Below are positions 22,569 through 33,800 of a DNA stretch of 64,000 nt, piece by piece. The notes under the pieces were generated by a model. The model saw only the letters and a program-made list of their open reading frames with translations, searched no databases and was not told where the DNA came from. The first letter of the stretch is position 1; every line of letters starts with the position of its first letter. Origin of the DNA: Zelopaecilomyces penicillatus (Eukaryota; Ascomycota; Sordariomycetes; Hypocreales; Pseudodiploosporaceae); assembly GCA_005765155.1 (NCBI GenBank), contig VCCP01000003.1:806001-870000 (forward strand). The letters run 5' to 3'. A program made the translations under genes and the position numbers.

Positions 22569-23315
22569 ATGGCGCACCAACGAGTCACCTACCGCCGCCG
22601 CAACGGGTGAGTTCCATTCCCCGGAGGATATAACAAAATATAACGGATCTGCTCTCGAAATCGAGAAGCGACTGGGCAGAAAATGATTGAATTTCCCTTT
22701 GCGACTGGAAGACTGACACGATGTTTTTTTGTCATACAGCTACAACACTCGCTCCAACCGGACCCGAGTCATCAAGACTCCCGGTGGTGACCTCCGACTG
22801 CTGCACATCAAGAAGCGCGGCACTGTCCCCAAGTGCGGTGACTGCGGCTCCAAGCTCTCTGGTGTAAGTAGACTTCGACGAATGTTTTGGAAAAGAGACG
22901 AGGCATCTGTGGGATGGGTTGGGATGGCGGGCAGCATGACAGACGGGAATGTTTCACCAAGCGGCATCACTGTGACCTCCCTGAAATGGGGTTCTCAAAG
23001 AAAACAGTCAATGTGGCAGCCGTGAACGTCTCTGTCTGGGCTGCGCTGACCCTACCTGTCCCCCCCCCCGGATACCGAACCGCTTCCAGAGTTTCGGTGG
23101 CTAATTTCTCTATTCATTTTTTTTAGATCCCCGCTCTCCGACCTCGCGAGTACTCCCAGATCTCCAAGCCCCAGAAGACTGTCCAGCGAGCCTATGGCGG
23201 ATCCCGATGCGGTAACTGCGTGCGGGACCGGATCGTCCGTGCCTTCTTGATCGAGGAGCAGAAGATTGTCAAGAAGGTGCTCAAGGAGCAGGAGCAGGGC
23301 CAGAAGAAGAAATAA
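22569..23315 (+). CDS. RPL34: 60S ribosomal protein eL34
   Basis: Cytosolic large-subunit ribosomal protein. Exons 22569-22606, 22740-22863 and 23127-23315 give 116 residues, the usual family length. [13 protein letters not shown] begins exon 1, [20 protein letters not shown] is in exon 2, and [20 protein letters not shown] in exon 3. The zinc-ribbon cysteines are CGDC and CGNC. The C-terminus is Lys-rich. Two introns placed early in the gene are common in fungal ribosomal protein genes. Confidence 0.97.
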
Positions 23316-24051
23316 ATTTAGAAACCCTACCCAAATTTCATGAAAAATTTTCAAACTGAATGGATTTTGGCCATCGTTTTTTTTCCTCTCGTGTGCGGGA
23401 TGGGGGGGCAATGGAACTCTTCTGGAAGTGGAAATTAAAGGTTCATTTGCTATGGGTGTTTCATATTAAAGGGCAAAAAGGGACTGCTGCATTGATACAT
23501 CTAGGGCCGAGTCTGGACAAACTGGGGGGACCGGTCTTCTGCTGTCTTTAGGACTGCTATCTCCTCCTCTTGGTGATCTTAAATGAGAATGAGCATCAAG
23601 CTGGCGTGGATTTTCTTTTTATGCTTCCCCTTTTTTTCTCCATCCGCCGGTCCTGTTCTGATGAATGCTGTGGTGTGTGAAGAGGTGAGGGGGGGGGAAA
23701 GGAGTATATGATGCGGGCAGTTTGGATTGGTTCCATGAATCACCATAGCTGCAGTCTAGATGAATTATGAACGACTTCGTGGAAACTTACTGGTAAACCA
23801 ATGTGCGCTACTTTGTCAAGACTGTCAAAAATTGGTATTTGGCCTTCAAATCGTTAAGCGTGCTCTCTCGTGGTAATCGACCACTCACTCTACAACACCA
23901 TTATGACGTTGTAGGACCCCGTCCATTTTTCACCCCATGTGGCCCCGCGGCGGTAAAACTTCGTCCATCTAAATGCGATTCGACTCAACCCACCTCTTTC
24001 CTTTTTCCATGCCTACCAACAATGAGTAGCCAGCTCTAATTGCAACCTTCA
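23316..24051. other. Intergenic, no gene seen
   Basis: 3' region of eL34 followed by the promoter of the next gene. G- and T-runs but no credible frame. Confidence 0.4.
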
Positions 24052-24894
24052 ATGACAGCCATGCGCAGCGTCATCCACCCAACCCAGAGCCTGCGCGTCC
24101 TTCGCACAGCTTTGCGCACCGATTTTGCAAGATCCTCCCAAGCGAAGCCAATCGCCTTTGCAACGCATCACCAGATAACAGCCTCACACTCAGCGAGCTA
24201 CGTACCGAGCCCCTACCGCAGGTCAATACACACAATCTCCAGTCGTCGAGCCAAACAAGAAACGCCCGCCAAAACGTCTCGAACGGACTTCAATGAGCTC
24301 AATGTGCTAGGGGACGCACCCGTGCCTTCGACATCTGTCGACACGTGCTTTGAGGATGGGTTTGCGCTCAACAGTGGAGTCAGAATAGCGGATGGGAATG
24401 GTGCGCTGCTGGCTCATGGAGAGGCGTTTGCATGGCGGCCGTGGGAGGCGGTCGGAAAGATGGAGGTTGTAAACAAGAAGGGCCAGTTTGAGCTTCCAAA
24501 AGAAGCGTTTGGTCTCTTTGACTTGATATGGCCACGACCAGGTATGGAATTTTGGGCGTTTTTATAGCATGGATTCCTAGTGGCCTAGGGCTTGATGGCC
24601 TTCAGAAAATCCACACTTCCCTGAGAGAGTGTGTGGGAATTGGTTTAGGTACAAAAAGGCTAATGTGATATTTCTACAGACTTGCTGGTTATAGGCGTTG
24701 GAAAATATAACCTACCTCTCAGCCCGCTAACACGACGACACCTTGCAGAGCTAGGGATGAGAGTCGAGGTACTAGACACGAGGAACGCGGCGGCGCAGTT
24801 CAATCTACTGGCGACGGAGCGAGGCGTTGACGACGTTGCGGCTGCGATGATACCCATGGGCTGGGAGGAAGGCAAAGGCGCTGTCTCGGAATGA
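24052..24894 (+). CDS. Complex I assembly factor NDUFAF3-like (Mth938 domain)
   Basis: Exons 24052-24541 and 24680-24894 give 234 residues. The first about 65 residues are rich in Arg, Ser and Ala without acidic residues until late (MTAMRSVIHPTQSLRVLRTA), as in a mitochondrial targeting sequence. The core has FNELNVLGDAP, then across the intron DLLVIGVGKYNLPLSP, RRHLAELGMRVEVLDTRNA and FNLLATERGVDDVAAAMIP, the Mth938/DUF498 fold of NDUFAF3. That protein works with NDUFAF4 in early assembly of respiratory complex I in the mitochondrial matrix. Its presence fits a filamentous fungus, since budding yeast lacks complex I. Confidence 0.88.
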
Positions 24895-26737
24895 CACAAA
24901 AAATAAAGGTCGACGACTGTATGACTTTGTTTGGAAGCTGTGATGTTCAATTTGGTTTGTAAGTTTATTGTCGAGGTACACGGTGGAGTGTTCTGTAACA
25001 TTTTGATGCGGGAACATGATGATGGCCATAGCCCCTTGTGGTAGATTTGGCGGGCTTTGTATTATATGTGGGAAGTAGCTGCTCTTGATCCGGATAGGTT
25101 TGCGACAATTGTTGGAGATTTTGGTGTGAAGGAAGGCAAAGTAGTTGCGAAAGCAGTGATTACTTCACGGCAACAAACATGACGTGGTGTTTCGGTCCAA
25201 CGTTACCATGGCACATGATAAATTGACATAAGCGCTTGCATTGGCTTGCTATCTTGCTAAAATCCTATTGAATCCATTGTACAAAGTTGTTTGAGTCACC
25301 AGATTGCTTAATTTACTATTAGGGCTTTATAGACTAAGATTCTAGGTCTCGTCAATACCCTCTGCAAGACGGGCTTGAACTAGCCTAAAGACCTGGAAGT
25401 TACCCGGTTGGTTCTCGACTCCTTGATGGCTGGCAGTTAATGCTCTATGGGAAAGCACGTGGGTTCACCGGGGTTTCGGAAAACCTTGGGTACGTCATTG
25501 TCACACAAATCACACTGAGTCGCGAACACATTTTTAGCCAAGCCACGTTCGTTTGCCATAACCAGTTCACCCATTTCCTCTACCAAACAAACTTGTTTAA
25601 TTTGCCAAAATCAGAGAAATAATGCTCATACTCCATGAAACCAATTATCAGGAAAAAAATGAGCCCCTAAACGCAACAATGACGTTGTGACCCCAATTTG
25701 CGCCCCAGGGGCTGTGCTGTTTCCAGGGTAGGCTTGTGTGTTGTTGTGAATGAGATTTCCCCTGGTCGCACCGCCCGATAATTAACTCCTCCCATGTCAG
25801 ATTCCTGTATCGCGCAAAAATACAGGTACGTAGTACGGAGTACTAGAGCAATAATATGGGCAGGCTGCCTCCGGCGACTTCCTAAGCAGACAGGCAAGTT
25901 GCCGATTGACACAACACAACACCCCGTCTCGCTCCAGCACCGCTTCTCATCATTTCCTCATCATCAGTCAAACACCATCATCTTGTCTGACCCCTCGACT
26001 GTCCAGAATCTATATATATATATTTCTTTCTCTTTTCGAGTTTCTTGTGTGGTGGCTTGTTTTCGCGCTCTGTTTTGTTTTCCTGTTCACTGATTGGCTA
26101 GTGTTGTATTCTTATTACGAACGCAACCAGGCTACTCAAACAGCCCATCCATTCATTCCCGCAGATCTTCAAGGGCGGCAGAGACAACATTAACCGCAAG
26201 CCTCTTTTGTTATTCGCCCCATCTTCAGCAAAAGAAGGAAAAAAAAAGAAAACAAACAAGAACTGCATACTCGCATTCCTAACATATAAAGGCCCGCATT
26301 TTTCTTCGCTCTTTTGATTCGACTCTTGGAACTGGAGTCTTCATCTCGTCATTGTGACTGAAGCGCCGCAATACCCAACCTTATCTACCTACAACTTAAC
26401 CACTTACCTTATCTACGTCTCTATCTACAGAGTGTACGTACTGAGAACACAGTTTGACTCATCTGGCGATTTCGGCGATACAGTCGTCTCTTTCAAGGTT
26501 GAAACACCTTGGACAGCTGGTACTTATTTCATTTACCATATTACGGACAGCGGCCCAAGATCCAAACCAAGTACTTTGGCCAACCAGGATATAGCTGACA
26601 AGTGGAACTTGGACCCTCTGGACGCAATTTCTGTGACGGAAATCGCACGTGTAGTTTTGCGAGCAACATCAAAACGTCCACACAATAACCCAGAAAAGGC
26701 CTAGAAAGGCTGCGCCTAACCCGCAACTCACACGGGC
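24895..26737. other. Intergenic and 5' leader of the fusion gene
   Basis: 1.8 kb. From about 26.0 kb it is C/T-rich with A runs, consistent with a long promoter and 5' leader. A frame ending at 26704 lacks an ATG and a family match. Confidence 0.4.
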
Positions 26738-28675
26738 ATGGCCGGGGTAGTTCCCGACCAGTTCCCGGCCCATCCGCCGGCGGACGCGCACTCCACTGAC
26801 CCTCACGCCACAGACCCGGACCTTCTCAGAGAGCACTCCGAGTTCAAGACGTACAAGACCAGCCGCTTCGAGTACCGTAATATCCGGGTCTTCTTCCGCC
26901 AGCATGTCAAGGCCCATGAGCTGCCCCGGACGCCGGCCCCGCTGCCGTTGCTGGTCTGCATCCCCGGGCTTGGCGGATCGGCGGCGCAGTTCCACCCGCT
27001 GCTGAAGAGTCTGGTTGACTTGGCGCCGTGTCTGGCCTTGGACTGGCCAGGCGGCGGGCGTTCTGAGTACACGCAGACTTCTTGGGAGGCGTACTCGTCG
27101 CAGGCGCTGCTGGAGTTGCTGGAGGTTGTGATCGAGGACCGCCGGGACAAAGAGGTTGGCCAAGGCGTGGTTTTGATAGGACACAGCATGGGGACCGTTC
27201 TGGCAGCGGCGCTGGCTAACAAGAAGGCCAAGTATGAGGCTTCCTCACTGGCTGAGCATGTTGTTGGACTCATCGCCATCTGCCCTGCCTCTGGGGACAT
27301 GGCAGAAGCTACAGCGAACTTCCTGGCGAAGTTGTTGTGGGTGCCAGGTTGGCTGTTTTCGCTGTGGCGTGCCTGGGACGGCAGAGGAGGAACAGAAAGC
27401 GCGAGCGTCTCCCGATTTGTCGGGGACAGCGCAGAGCCGGAGCTCAAGATGCTGCAGTACCGCTTCAACTCGCAGAGCCGGACTTCTGTATGGCGGCGCA
27501 TGGCCGGCGGGGCACTCCCAGCGTTTCGGGACGGGAAGCGCGTTGCTGGGATTCCCGGGCCGGATGTCTGGGCTGGCCTGGATATTCCAGTATATCTCAT
27601 CGCAGGGGAGAGTGATCATGTCACATCGCCAAAGGAGGTGGATAAGATACTCAAGGCTATGGGAGAGGATGGCAGACCATCCTCCTCGTTGAGAACAGAC
27701 GTCGGCGGAGAGCAGCAGACTGGGGAGGCAGATACTGATGCTATTGCTGCTCCGATGATCTTGTCTCCAAAACTGGAGGACCACATCCCACATATCCACG
27801 ACGGCTCTGTAAACGAAGACATCAAGGAGAGTATCAACTCCTCCCATCACGCAGATAACACCACAGATACCGATACCAACACGCCAACAACTCCTGTAGA
27901 CAGCCGACCCGAACTGCCCCCTCAACCACAACACCCACACAAGATCGTCAAATCCATCATCCTCCACTCACCAGCCAACCACACTCTCCTATACACACCG
28001 CGCTCCGTTCGCGCCCTGGCCGGTCTAGTCTCCGACTTCCTCGCCACCCACGTCACACAACGGCTCTCGCTCGCCTGGCAGCTACAGCACCTCTCGCGCG
28101 CAGGCAAATGGGACGTCAAGAACCTCGCCAAATGGCAGTCCGTGACGCCTGTATCCGGCCCCATCGGACCCGAAGACGGACCCGCCGTCTTCCGGGTCAC
28201 CAAGACGCTGCGCGAGGCTGATGACGAGCATAGCCCGCGTGCGCTTGTGGCTCGCTGGGGTGGTGTTATCAAGGATCTTATCGACCTGACTAAGGACCAG
28301 CCTGTCTACGACCCGAGGGGTCTTGAGCGCAGTGGTATTCACTACCATAAGTTCCCGACTGTGTCTAAGATGCCGCCCGAAGGGGCACAGGTTGATGGGT
28401 TTATCCGCCTTGTCGACTCGTTGCGAGAGGCGCAGCGTGCGCGGGCTGCTGCTGAAGGCTGGAAGAACCCGGAACAGTGTGTTGTTGGTGTGCACTGTCA
28501 CTATGGGTATAACCGGTCCGGATATTTCGTTGTCTGCTATCTTGTCGAGCGATGCGGGTTTGCACTGCCGGATGCTATTGAGACGTTTCGCAAGGCGAAG
28601 CCTAATGGGATTCGACATTCGCACTTTTTAGATAAGTTGTATATGCGGTACAACCTGGAACAGGCTTCGGAGTAA
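26738..28675 (+). CDS. Alpha/beta-hydrolase fused to capping-enzyme/PIR1-like cysteine phosphatase
   Basis: Single exon, 645 residues. Residues about 40-300 plus 405-435 form an alpha/beta-hydrolase: oxyanion GLGG at 77-80, nucleophile elbow GHSMG (Ser150), Asp293 in GESDHV and His415 in NHTLLY. An acidic, Asp/Thr/Pro-rich insert (about 310-400) lies between Asp and His. From about 485 to 640 there is a cysteine phosphatase: IDLTKDQPVYDP, GIHYHKFPTVSKMPP, then the P-loop HCHYGYNRSGY (Cys587, Arg593) and FRKAKPNGIRHSHFLDKLY. These features match the RNA 5'-triphosphatase/PIR1 branch of dual-specificity phosphatases better than ordinary MAP-kinase phosphatases. Both active sites look intact. 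There is no stop or intron between the halves. The substrate of either domain is unknown. Confidence 0.85.
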   Translation: MAGVVPDQFPAHPPADAHSTDPHATDPDLLREHSEFKTYKTSRFEYRNIRVFFRQHVKAHELPRTPAPLPLLVCIPGLGGSAAQFHPLLKSLVDLAPCLALDWPGGGRSEYTQTSWEAYSSQALLELLEVVIEDRRDKEVGQGVVLIGHSMGTVLAAALANKKAKYEASSLAEHVVGLIAICPASGDMAEATANFLAKLLWVPGWLFSLWRAWDGRGGTESASVSRFVGDSAEPELKMLQYRFNSQSRTSVWRRMAGGALPAFRDGKRVAGIPGPDVWAGLDIPVYLIAGESDHVTSPKEVDKILKAMGEDGRPSSSLRTDVGGEQQTGEADTDAIAAPMILSPKLEDHIPHIHDGSVNEDIKESINSSHHADNTTDTDTNTPTTPVDSRPELPPQPQHPHKIVKSIILHSPANHTLLYTPRSVRALAGLVSDFLATHVTQRLSLAWQLQHLSRAGKWDVKNLAKWQSVTPVSGPIGPEDGPAVFRVTKTLREADDEHSPRALVARWGGVIKDLIDLTKDQPVYDPRGLERSGIHYHKFPTVSKMPPEGAQVDGFIRLVDSLREAQRARAAAEGWKNPEQCVVGVHCHYGYNRSGYFVVCYLVERCGFALPDAIETFRKAKPNGIRHSHFLDKLYMRYNLEQASE

Positions 28676-29168
28676 GAACGGCGACGGACGACGGATGATG
28701 AAGGATGACGGATATGGAGGTATGATCTAATTTCCGTGCTTGGAGAGATGACGATGAGGATGTGTAGAGATGATCTGGACTTGAGATCTGATCATCACAA
28801 GGATAAAGGATTGAATTGGTATTTTTGCGTGCTTTTGTTTGCCATGTATTGAGGGAGAATGTTTTGTTACTTGATTCATGATCAGGCATGGCGTTGTGTG
28901 GTCATTTAGAGATAGAAGGGTCGCGATTGCGTCACAGTTTAGTGATTGGAAGAAAACAGAAACTCAAGCGAGAATATTTTCATAAATCATGTTGATCGAC
29001 TTGAATGTATTTGCATGCACGCATTGCTATGTGATGCTACAATATGATCCACGAGACCTAACTACACCAAAATTCCCAAATGCTTGCGATGTCTACCTCA
29101 AAATGACGGACCTTGTCGAAATCAAAAGAAAAGGCGAAATACAAATGCTAAAAACTGGGAGCAGGAAT
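28676..29168. other. Intergenic between convergent genes
   Basis: 493 bases of 3' sequence from both neighbours. Nothing else seen. Confidence 0.4.
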
Positions 29169-30857
29169 TTACAAACTCTCTGCAGCGTGGATGCCCGTGC
29201 TAGACTTGACCCAGCCCGATGCTAAGCTCTCTGCGTCCATAGATGCCATCTTGGCATTACGGTGCTTGGCAGCCTTCAGCTCCTCAGAGATCTTATCAAC
29301 GTCGACATCTAGGTAGCGGCTGAGATATTGGCCAACCTCTGTGTTCTCGACATTGCCGCGGATGCTCTCAGCGCCTGGTCCGCCCGAGCTGTAAATGTTG
29401 ACGTCCACAGCGGTATGGCCGTGAGTGCTCCAGCCAACGTGCGCACGTAGGGAGATCATGGCTGTGAAAACATTGATCGAAGTCTCAGGGCTGGCAGCGA
29501 GGGCCGAAAGCTCCTCATCCGAAGCATTCTTGATGCCCAAGCCGGGGATGACGAGCTCTTTGTTGATCCAGGCCTTGAGCTCAGGCTTGGAAGTGCTGGA
29601 GAGAGAGGAGACATGAGCCTGCAACTTTCGGGAAAGCAGCTCGCACGAGGCACTGGCCTGCTGAAGCGCTTTGGGGTGCCAGTTATACACGGGAAGATGG
29701 CCGGGTTCCTGGAGAGCAGTGGCCAGGCCGCCGGTCTCGTGGTCACTGGTGGCAACCAGCACTGTCTCTGTGTCGCTCTTTTTGATGAAGTCAACAACAG
29801 CCTTGAAAGCATTGTCGTATTCGAGAACTTCATGAACCTGGGCGGCGGGGTCATTGTAGTGGCCCGCATGGTCAATACGGCTACCTTCGATCATGAGGAA
29901 GAACCCCTTGTCCGAATTCTTTGTGGCCTTCTCCAGTGCTCTGAGTGCGGTACGAGCCATCTCGCTAAGGCTGGGGTAGGTATCATTCATGTTGCGTCTA
30001 TCAATCTCAAAGGGAATATCATACGGCGCGAAGAGGCCGAGGAACGGAAGAGTCACCTTCTCACCACGCTTGAGAGCATTGAACCCCTTGCGGTTGTCCG
30101 TATAAGTCCAGCCGTACTTGTCTTGTGCTAGGCGTACTACATCCAGGTTGTCCTTTCGGCAACTGCCCTGAGTGCCGTTGGATAGGAAGTTACATCTGCC
30201 TCCACCGAGCATAAGATCAACGGTGCGGCCAAGAACTCCGTGTCCAACCTCTTGCTCGGCAATCGAGTCCTGCATGTCACGCATTCTGACGTGGCTGGCG
30301 AAGCATGCCGGCGTAGCGTCCGTGATGGATGTGGTAACAACCAAGCCGGTGGTGTATCCGGCCCTCTTGGCTGCCTCTAGGACCGACCCGCACGGCTCGT
30401 CACCCGGCAGCATTGAGATGGCACCATTATAGCTCTTCTTGCCACAGGAGAAGGCAGTCGCACCGGCAGCACTGTCGGTGACAAGGGAGTTGGTTGATCG
30501 AGTACGGCTGGAGCCCCAGAAGTGCTGGTCTAGTGTCAGGGTATCGTGGATGGGCAGGTCGTGAATGTACTGTCGGTAGCTGCGGGTCAGGGAGAGGGTG
30601 GCAGGTCCCATGCCGTCGGAGACCATGAAGACCAAGTTGCGCTTGGCCGCGGGAGTGTCATCCCTGCGGGTAGTCTGGTTTGTATGCTGGACCCAGACTG
30701 CGAGGACTATGAAAGCTGAGGTGGACAAAAGAGCCCAAACAAAGAAGCCGAGCTCACGTAGACGTGCGCAGCGGGTGCGTTTGTGAGACTCGACATTATC
30801 GGTCTGGCCCTCGTTGGATAAGAGAGGAGAGTTTTCGGACGCCTGGTGAATGTTCAT
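29169..30857 (-). CDS. PHO8: Vacuolar alkaline phosphatase, Pho8-like
   Basis: Single exon, 562 residues. A short cytosolic N-terminus with a dileucine-like PLL precedes one membrane anchor (about 36-56), so it is a type II membrane protein with its catalytic domain in the vacuole lumen, as in yeast Pho8. The metal ligand Asp81 in VSDGMG, the nucleophile Ser129 in TDSAAGATAF, MIEGSRIDHAGH, SDHETGG at about 371-377 and GWSTHGHTAVDV are the alkaline phosphatase signatures. N-glycosylation sequons are present. The enzyme cleaves phosphomonoesters at high pH and is usually induced by phosphate limitation; no Pho4-type site was identified here. Confidence 0.93.
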   Translation of the reverse strand: MNIHQASENSPLLSNEGQTDNVESHKRTRCARLRELGFFVWALLSTSAFIVLAVWVQHTNQTTRRDDTPAAKRNLVFMVSDGMGPATLSLTRSYRQYIHDLPIHDTLTLDQHFWGSSRTRSTNSLVTDSAAGATAFSCGKKSYNGAISMLPGDEPCGSVLEAAKRAGYTTGLVVTTSITDATPACFASHVRMRDMQDSIAEQEVGHGVLGRTVDLMLGGGRCNFLSNGTQGSCRKDNLDVVRLAQDKYGWTYTDNRKGFNALKRGEKVTLPFLGLFAPYDIPFEIDRRNMNDTYPSLSEMARTALRALEKATKNSDKGFFLMIEGSRIDHAGHYNDPAAQVHEVLEYDNAFKAVVDFIKKSDTETVLVATSDHETGGLATALQEPGHLPVYNWHPKALQQASASCELLSRKLQAHVSSLSSTSKPELKAWINKELVIPGLGIKNASDEELSALAASPETSINVFTAMISLRAHVGWSTHGHTAVDVNIYSSGGPGAESIRGNVENTEVGQYLSRYLDVDVDKISEELKAAKHRNAKMASMDAESLASGWVKSSTGIHAAESL

Positions 30858-33800
30858 GTTAGTATGTTCTGCAATCTCGTTTGTGTCTCCTGTAGTTGCT
30901 CAAATTGGAGCCCTGAAGGACATGAAGTGCATACCATATTTGCCCAGCTAGAGAACCCGCGTTGAAGCTGGTGTGAACTGGGTGTGACGAAGAAGCAGGA
31001 TAACAGGCAAGCCCTGGCTGGGAAGCTGGGGAAGATAAAGGCGACATCGGGGGGGAGGTCGGGGTGTTGCTAATTGACGGCTGGGCTGGCAGCCTTGCAG
31101 GACCGTTGGCTCCCATTGGCTCAATGACTGCCAGAGGGCGATTGTAGCCTGCGGCCACTGTACTCTGTCAACCACATTACAGGTCTGTACGTACTGTGCA
31201 CACCACTACAGTCCCTGTAGCGCCCTACATGGAGACTCCCGCGGTGGGGCTAAGCTGCCTGATCCGCCTCAATCTGTGGTGTGAGACATCACCAGGTGCC
31301 CTCGTGACACCGCCTTTGGGCGGGGAGAATCTCTCAGCATACAACAGGTGACCGTGGCAGGCTGACTACCTGCTTCATGTACCTCGGAGATGTTATGCCT
31401 TGCACGGTAGCATCCGCACACATCCATTTTGATGGACTCTGTGTTGTATGGAGAGCCAAAGAATGAAGAAGAAGTGCCGACGAGCTTTCGCATTCAGAGA
31501 CAATGGATGGCGCTGACCGGGACATTCGATATTGCACAGAGCCGACCTTGATTTGGTGGCGTTGAGGTTGTTTAGGGTCTCTCGTCGAACCTAGTGCTAT
31601 CCATGATAGTTTCCATGTTCACCGCACTTCTTTATGTGCGATCATTGGGATATTCCATGAGGGTGTCCTATCTAAGTTTGAAAGACGGCAGGGCATGTCA
31701 TTTCCAGCTTGCCAAACAAGCACATTGAACGGCCCGATGGAGGGTGTCCCGGAAATGTTGTTCTACAGTTTCCCCACAGTCCCGTTGAGCTGTCTGACGT
31801 CCATGTACAACATCTAGACGCGTCGACTTGAATGTCCGGTTTGGATGTCCGGTTGCTGAGAGCCAAAAGATCCACTGCTTGAACATCTCCCGCGATTGTA
31901 TTAATCAGGACGAAATCTTTTGAGCTCCAACTCGCACCGTTAAGTACCAGTAGTTTTGGGGATGCTATATTGAATCTAGAGCAGATCACAGCGGAGCAAC
32001 TCCGTTTCTCAAATCGTTGGGATATTTGCACTTCCAAGTGGAATTGTCGCTGATTCGTTGTCACCCAGGAGTTGACATGCTGCATGCACAATCAACGATA
32101 AATACACACACACACACACACACACACATACTGGGATAGTTGCAAACAACGCCACAGTTGTGTCGCACCTGGTTCAAGTTGATGCAAGTCTGTGAATGGC
32201 TATTCTCCTGTACATATGTGTCTTGAGAGCATACTCCATTACACACATGTACATGCATAGCTCATAGCCGGTTTGGCAGCAGGAACCAGCCTTTACTCTA
32301 TACGAAATGTCAACGGGAACACTGCATGGCAAACGCATGCCTCTATCTGTCATGCTAGCTTTACGAGACACACAGAAGCTGGTTACTAATCCTGACGCTT
32401 AGGTAGGTACGCACCAATTTGCTCGAACACAATTGCGTGCGACGCCAGCGGCCTCTCCCTGAGTCTCCGCGGTGTCAGTGCTGCAGAGGAAGAGTCAAAA
32501 GAAAGGCAAACATGGCACATCAAAAGAAACAACCCGAGCAGGCAATGAAACCCTGTGTGTCCTCAGAGCACCAAAGAAAGAGCGCTTTCAAGTCTGTCAC
32601 GCAGTGCCACCGATTGTCTCGTGGACGGAGGCTTAACTTGATCTCCCGACAAATGGCTGTGCCAGAGAGATGGACGAACTGATTCCTTCTCCTGCGTCTA
32701 TCGACGGTGAAGGCGGCTATCATCTTGGAATATATTCTATGGCCGGCTAGAAGTAATGTCCATTTTAACGCGGCCTCTCCATTTCAGAATATTACAGTTA
32801 GAACTGGACACCAGCCTAGCCTTTCCCGTTGTGGACGACGGTAGGAAAAGCGGGCGACTTTAGGAAGTCAAAACCATTGCTCTATAATCTGGCAGTATCT
32901 TGAGTCACTAGCTTCACATTTCATGGAACGCGAGATTTCGCAGGTAAGTTGCTTTCCCTGTTGAAGGAGATAGCATCCATCAGACTCATACCTGCATCAC
33001 GAAGCAGAGTTGTAGCCGACAATTTCTACATCTTTTTGAGAAGTACCTTCAACTGTTGTATACGGAGACAAACCTTACCCTCGCTGCCTGCAGGGCATTG
33101 TCGACCCTCTTCGGTATGTGTGGGTACATTCTTGCCAAATACGAATGCGGCTGCTACGGAATGCTGGTTTGCGATACCAACTGCTATCGTATCCTCGTCG
33201 AGATGAATCGCATCAACATGCGTGAAGCATGGCAAGGCAGTGCGCTGACCCAACTGCCGTTCGAATTGCCAGACCAATGCCTTCCGGGTTGGCACAATAC
33301 ACGGGTCAGACATGAGAGGGCGTTTTGTAATGCTTTCTGGCAGAATCAGTGTCCATCAGTGCAAAGCCAGTCGCAAGATACCCAAGTAGAGACGCCACGA
33401 GGGTGATGACCATGATGATGAAGGGGCCAAGTGGGGTTGGGGGTTCCCCCCGGAGACAGAGTGGTATGAGCTTTGCTTTATGAGAAATGCTCGCATGGGA
33501 GGGGATTTGAGAGATTTCACAATGGTCATTTCGTCAAGGCTGAAATATGCTTTTGATGTTGGAATCGGGAATAGCCTTGTGTGGAGATGAAGAACGAAGG
33601 ACGAACGTGTCAGGGCAAAGGCTATCCCGAGTCTGCTATGACATTTCTTGTATTTTTTGAAGCACTGAACTGAGCTGTCATAGATGATAGTTTGAATCTT
33701 TTATTACATGGATGGTTTGCCAAGTATATAGCGAACGAGGTGGATATGAACGCGAGGCCCCCAAGGCCCACAGACCCAGCATTGGCACTCAATTAATCTG

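Noticed and set aside
25340..25440. Possible tRNA gene (B-box-like GGTTCTCGACTCC)
   Set aside because: The box has an extra base and no cloverleaf could be drawn.
26354..26704. 116-codon frame upstream of the fusion gene
   Set aside because: Begins with GTG rather than ATG, no homology, and lies where the 5' leader is expected.
27245..27967. Long minus-strand open frame (240 codons) opposite the fusion gene
   Set aside because: It lies wholly inside a well-supported coding frame on the other strand and has no motif; GC-rich coding DNA produces such shadows.
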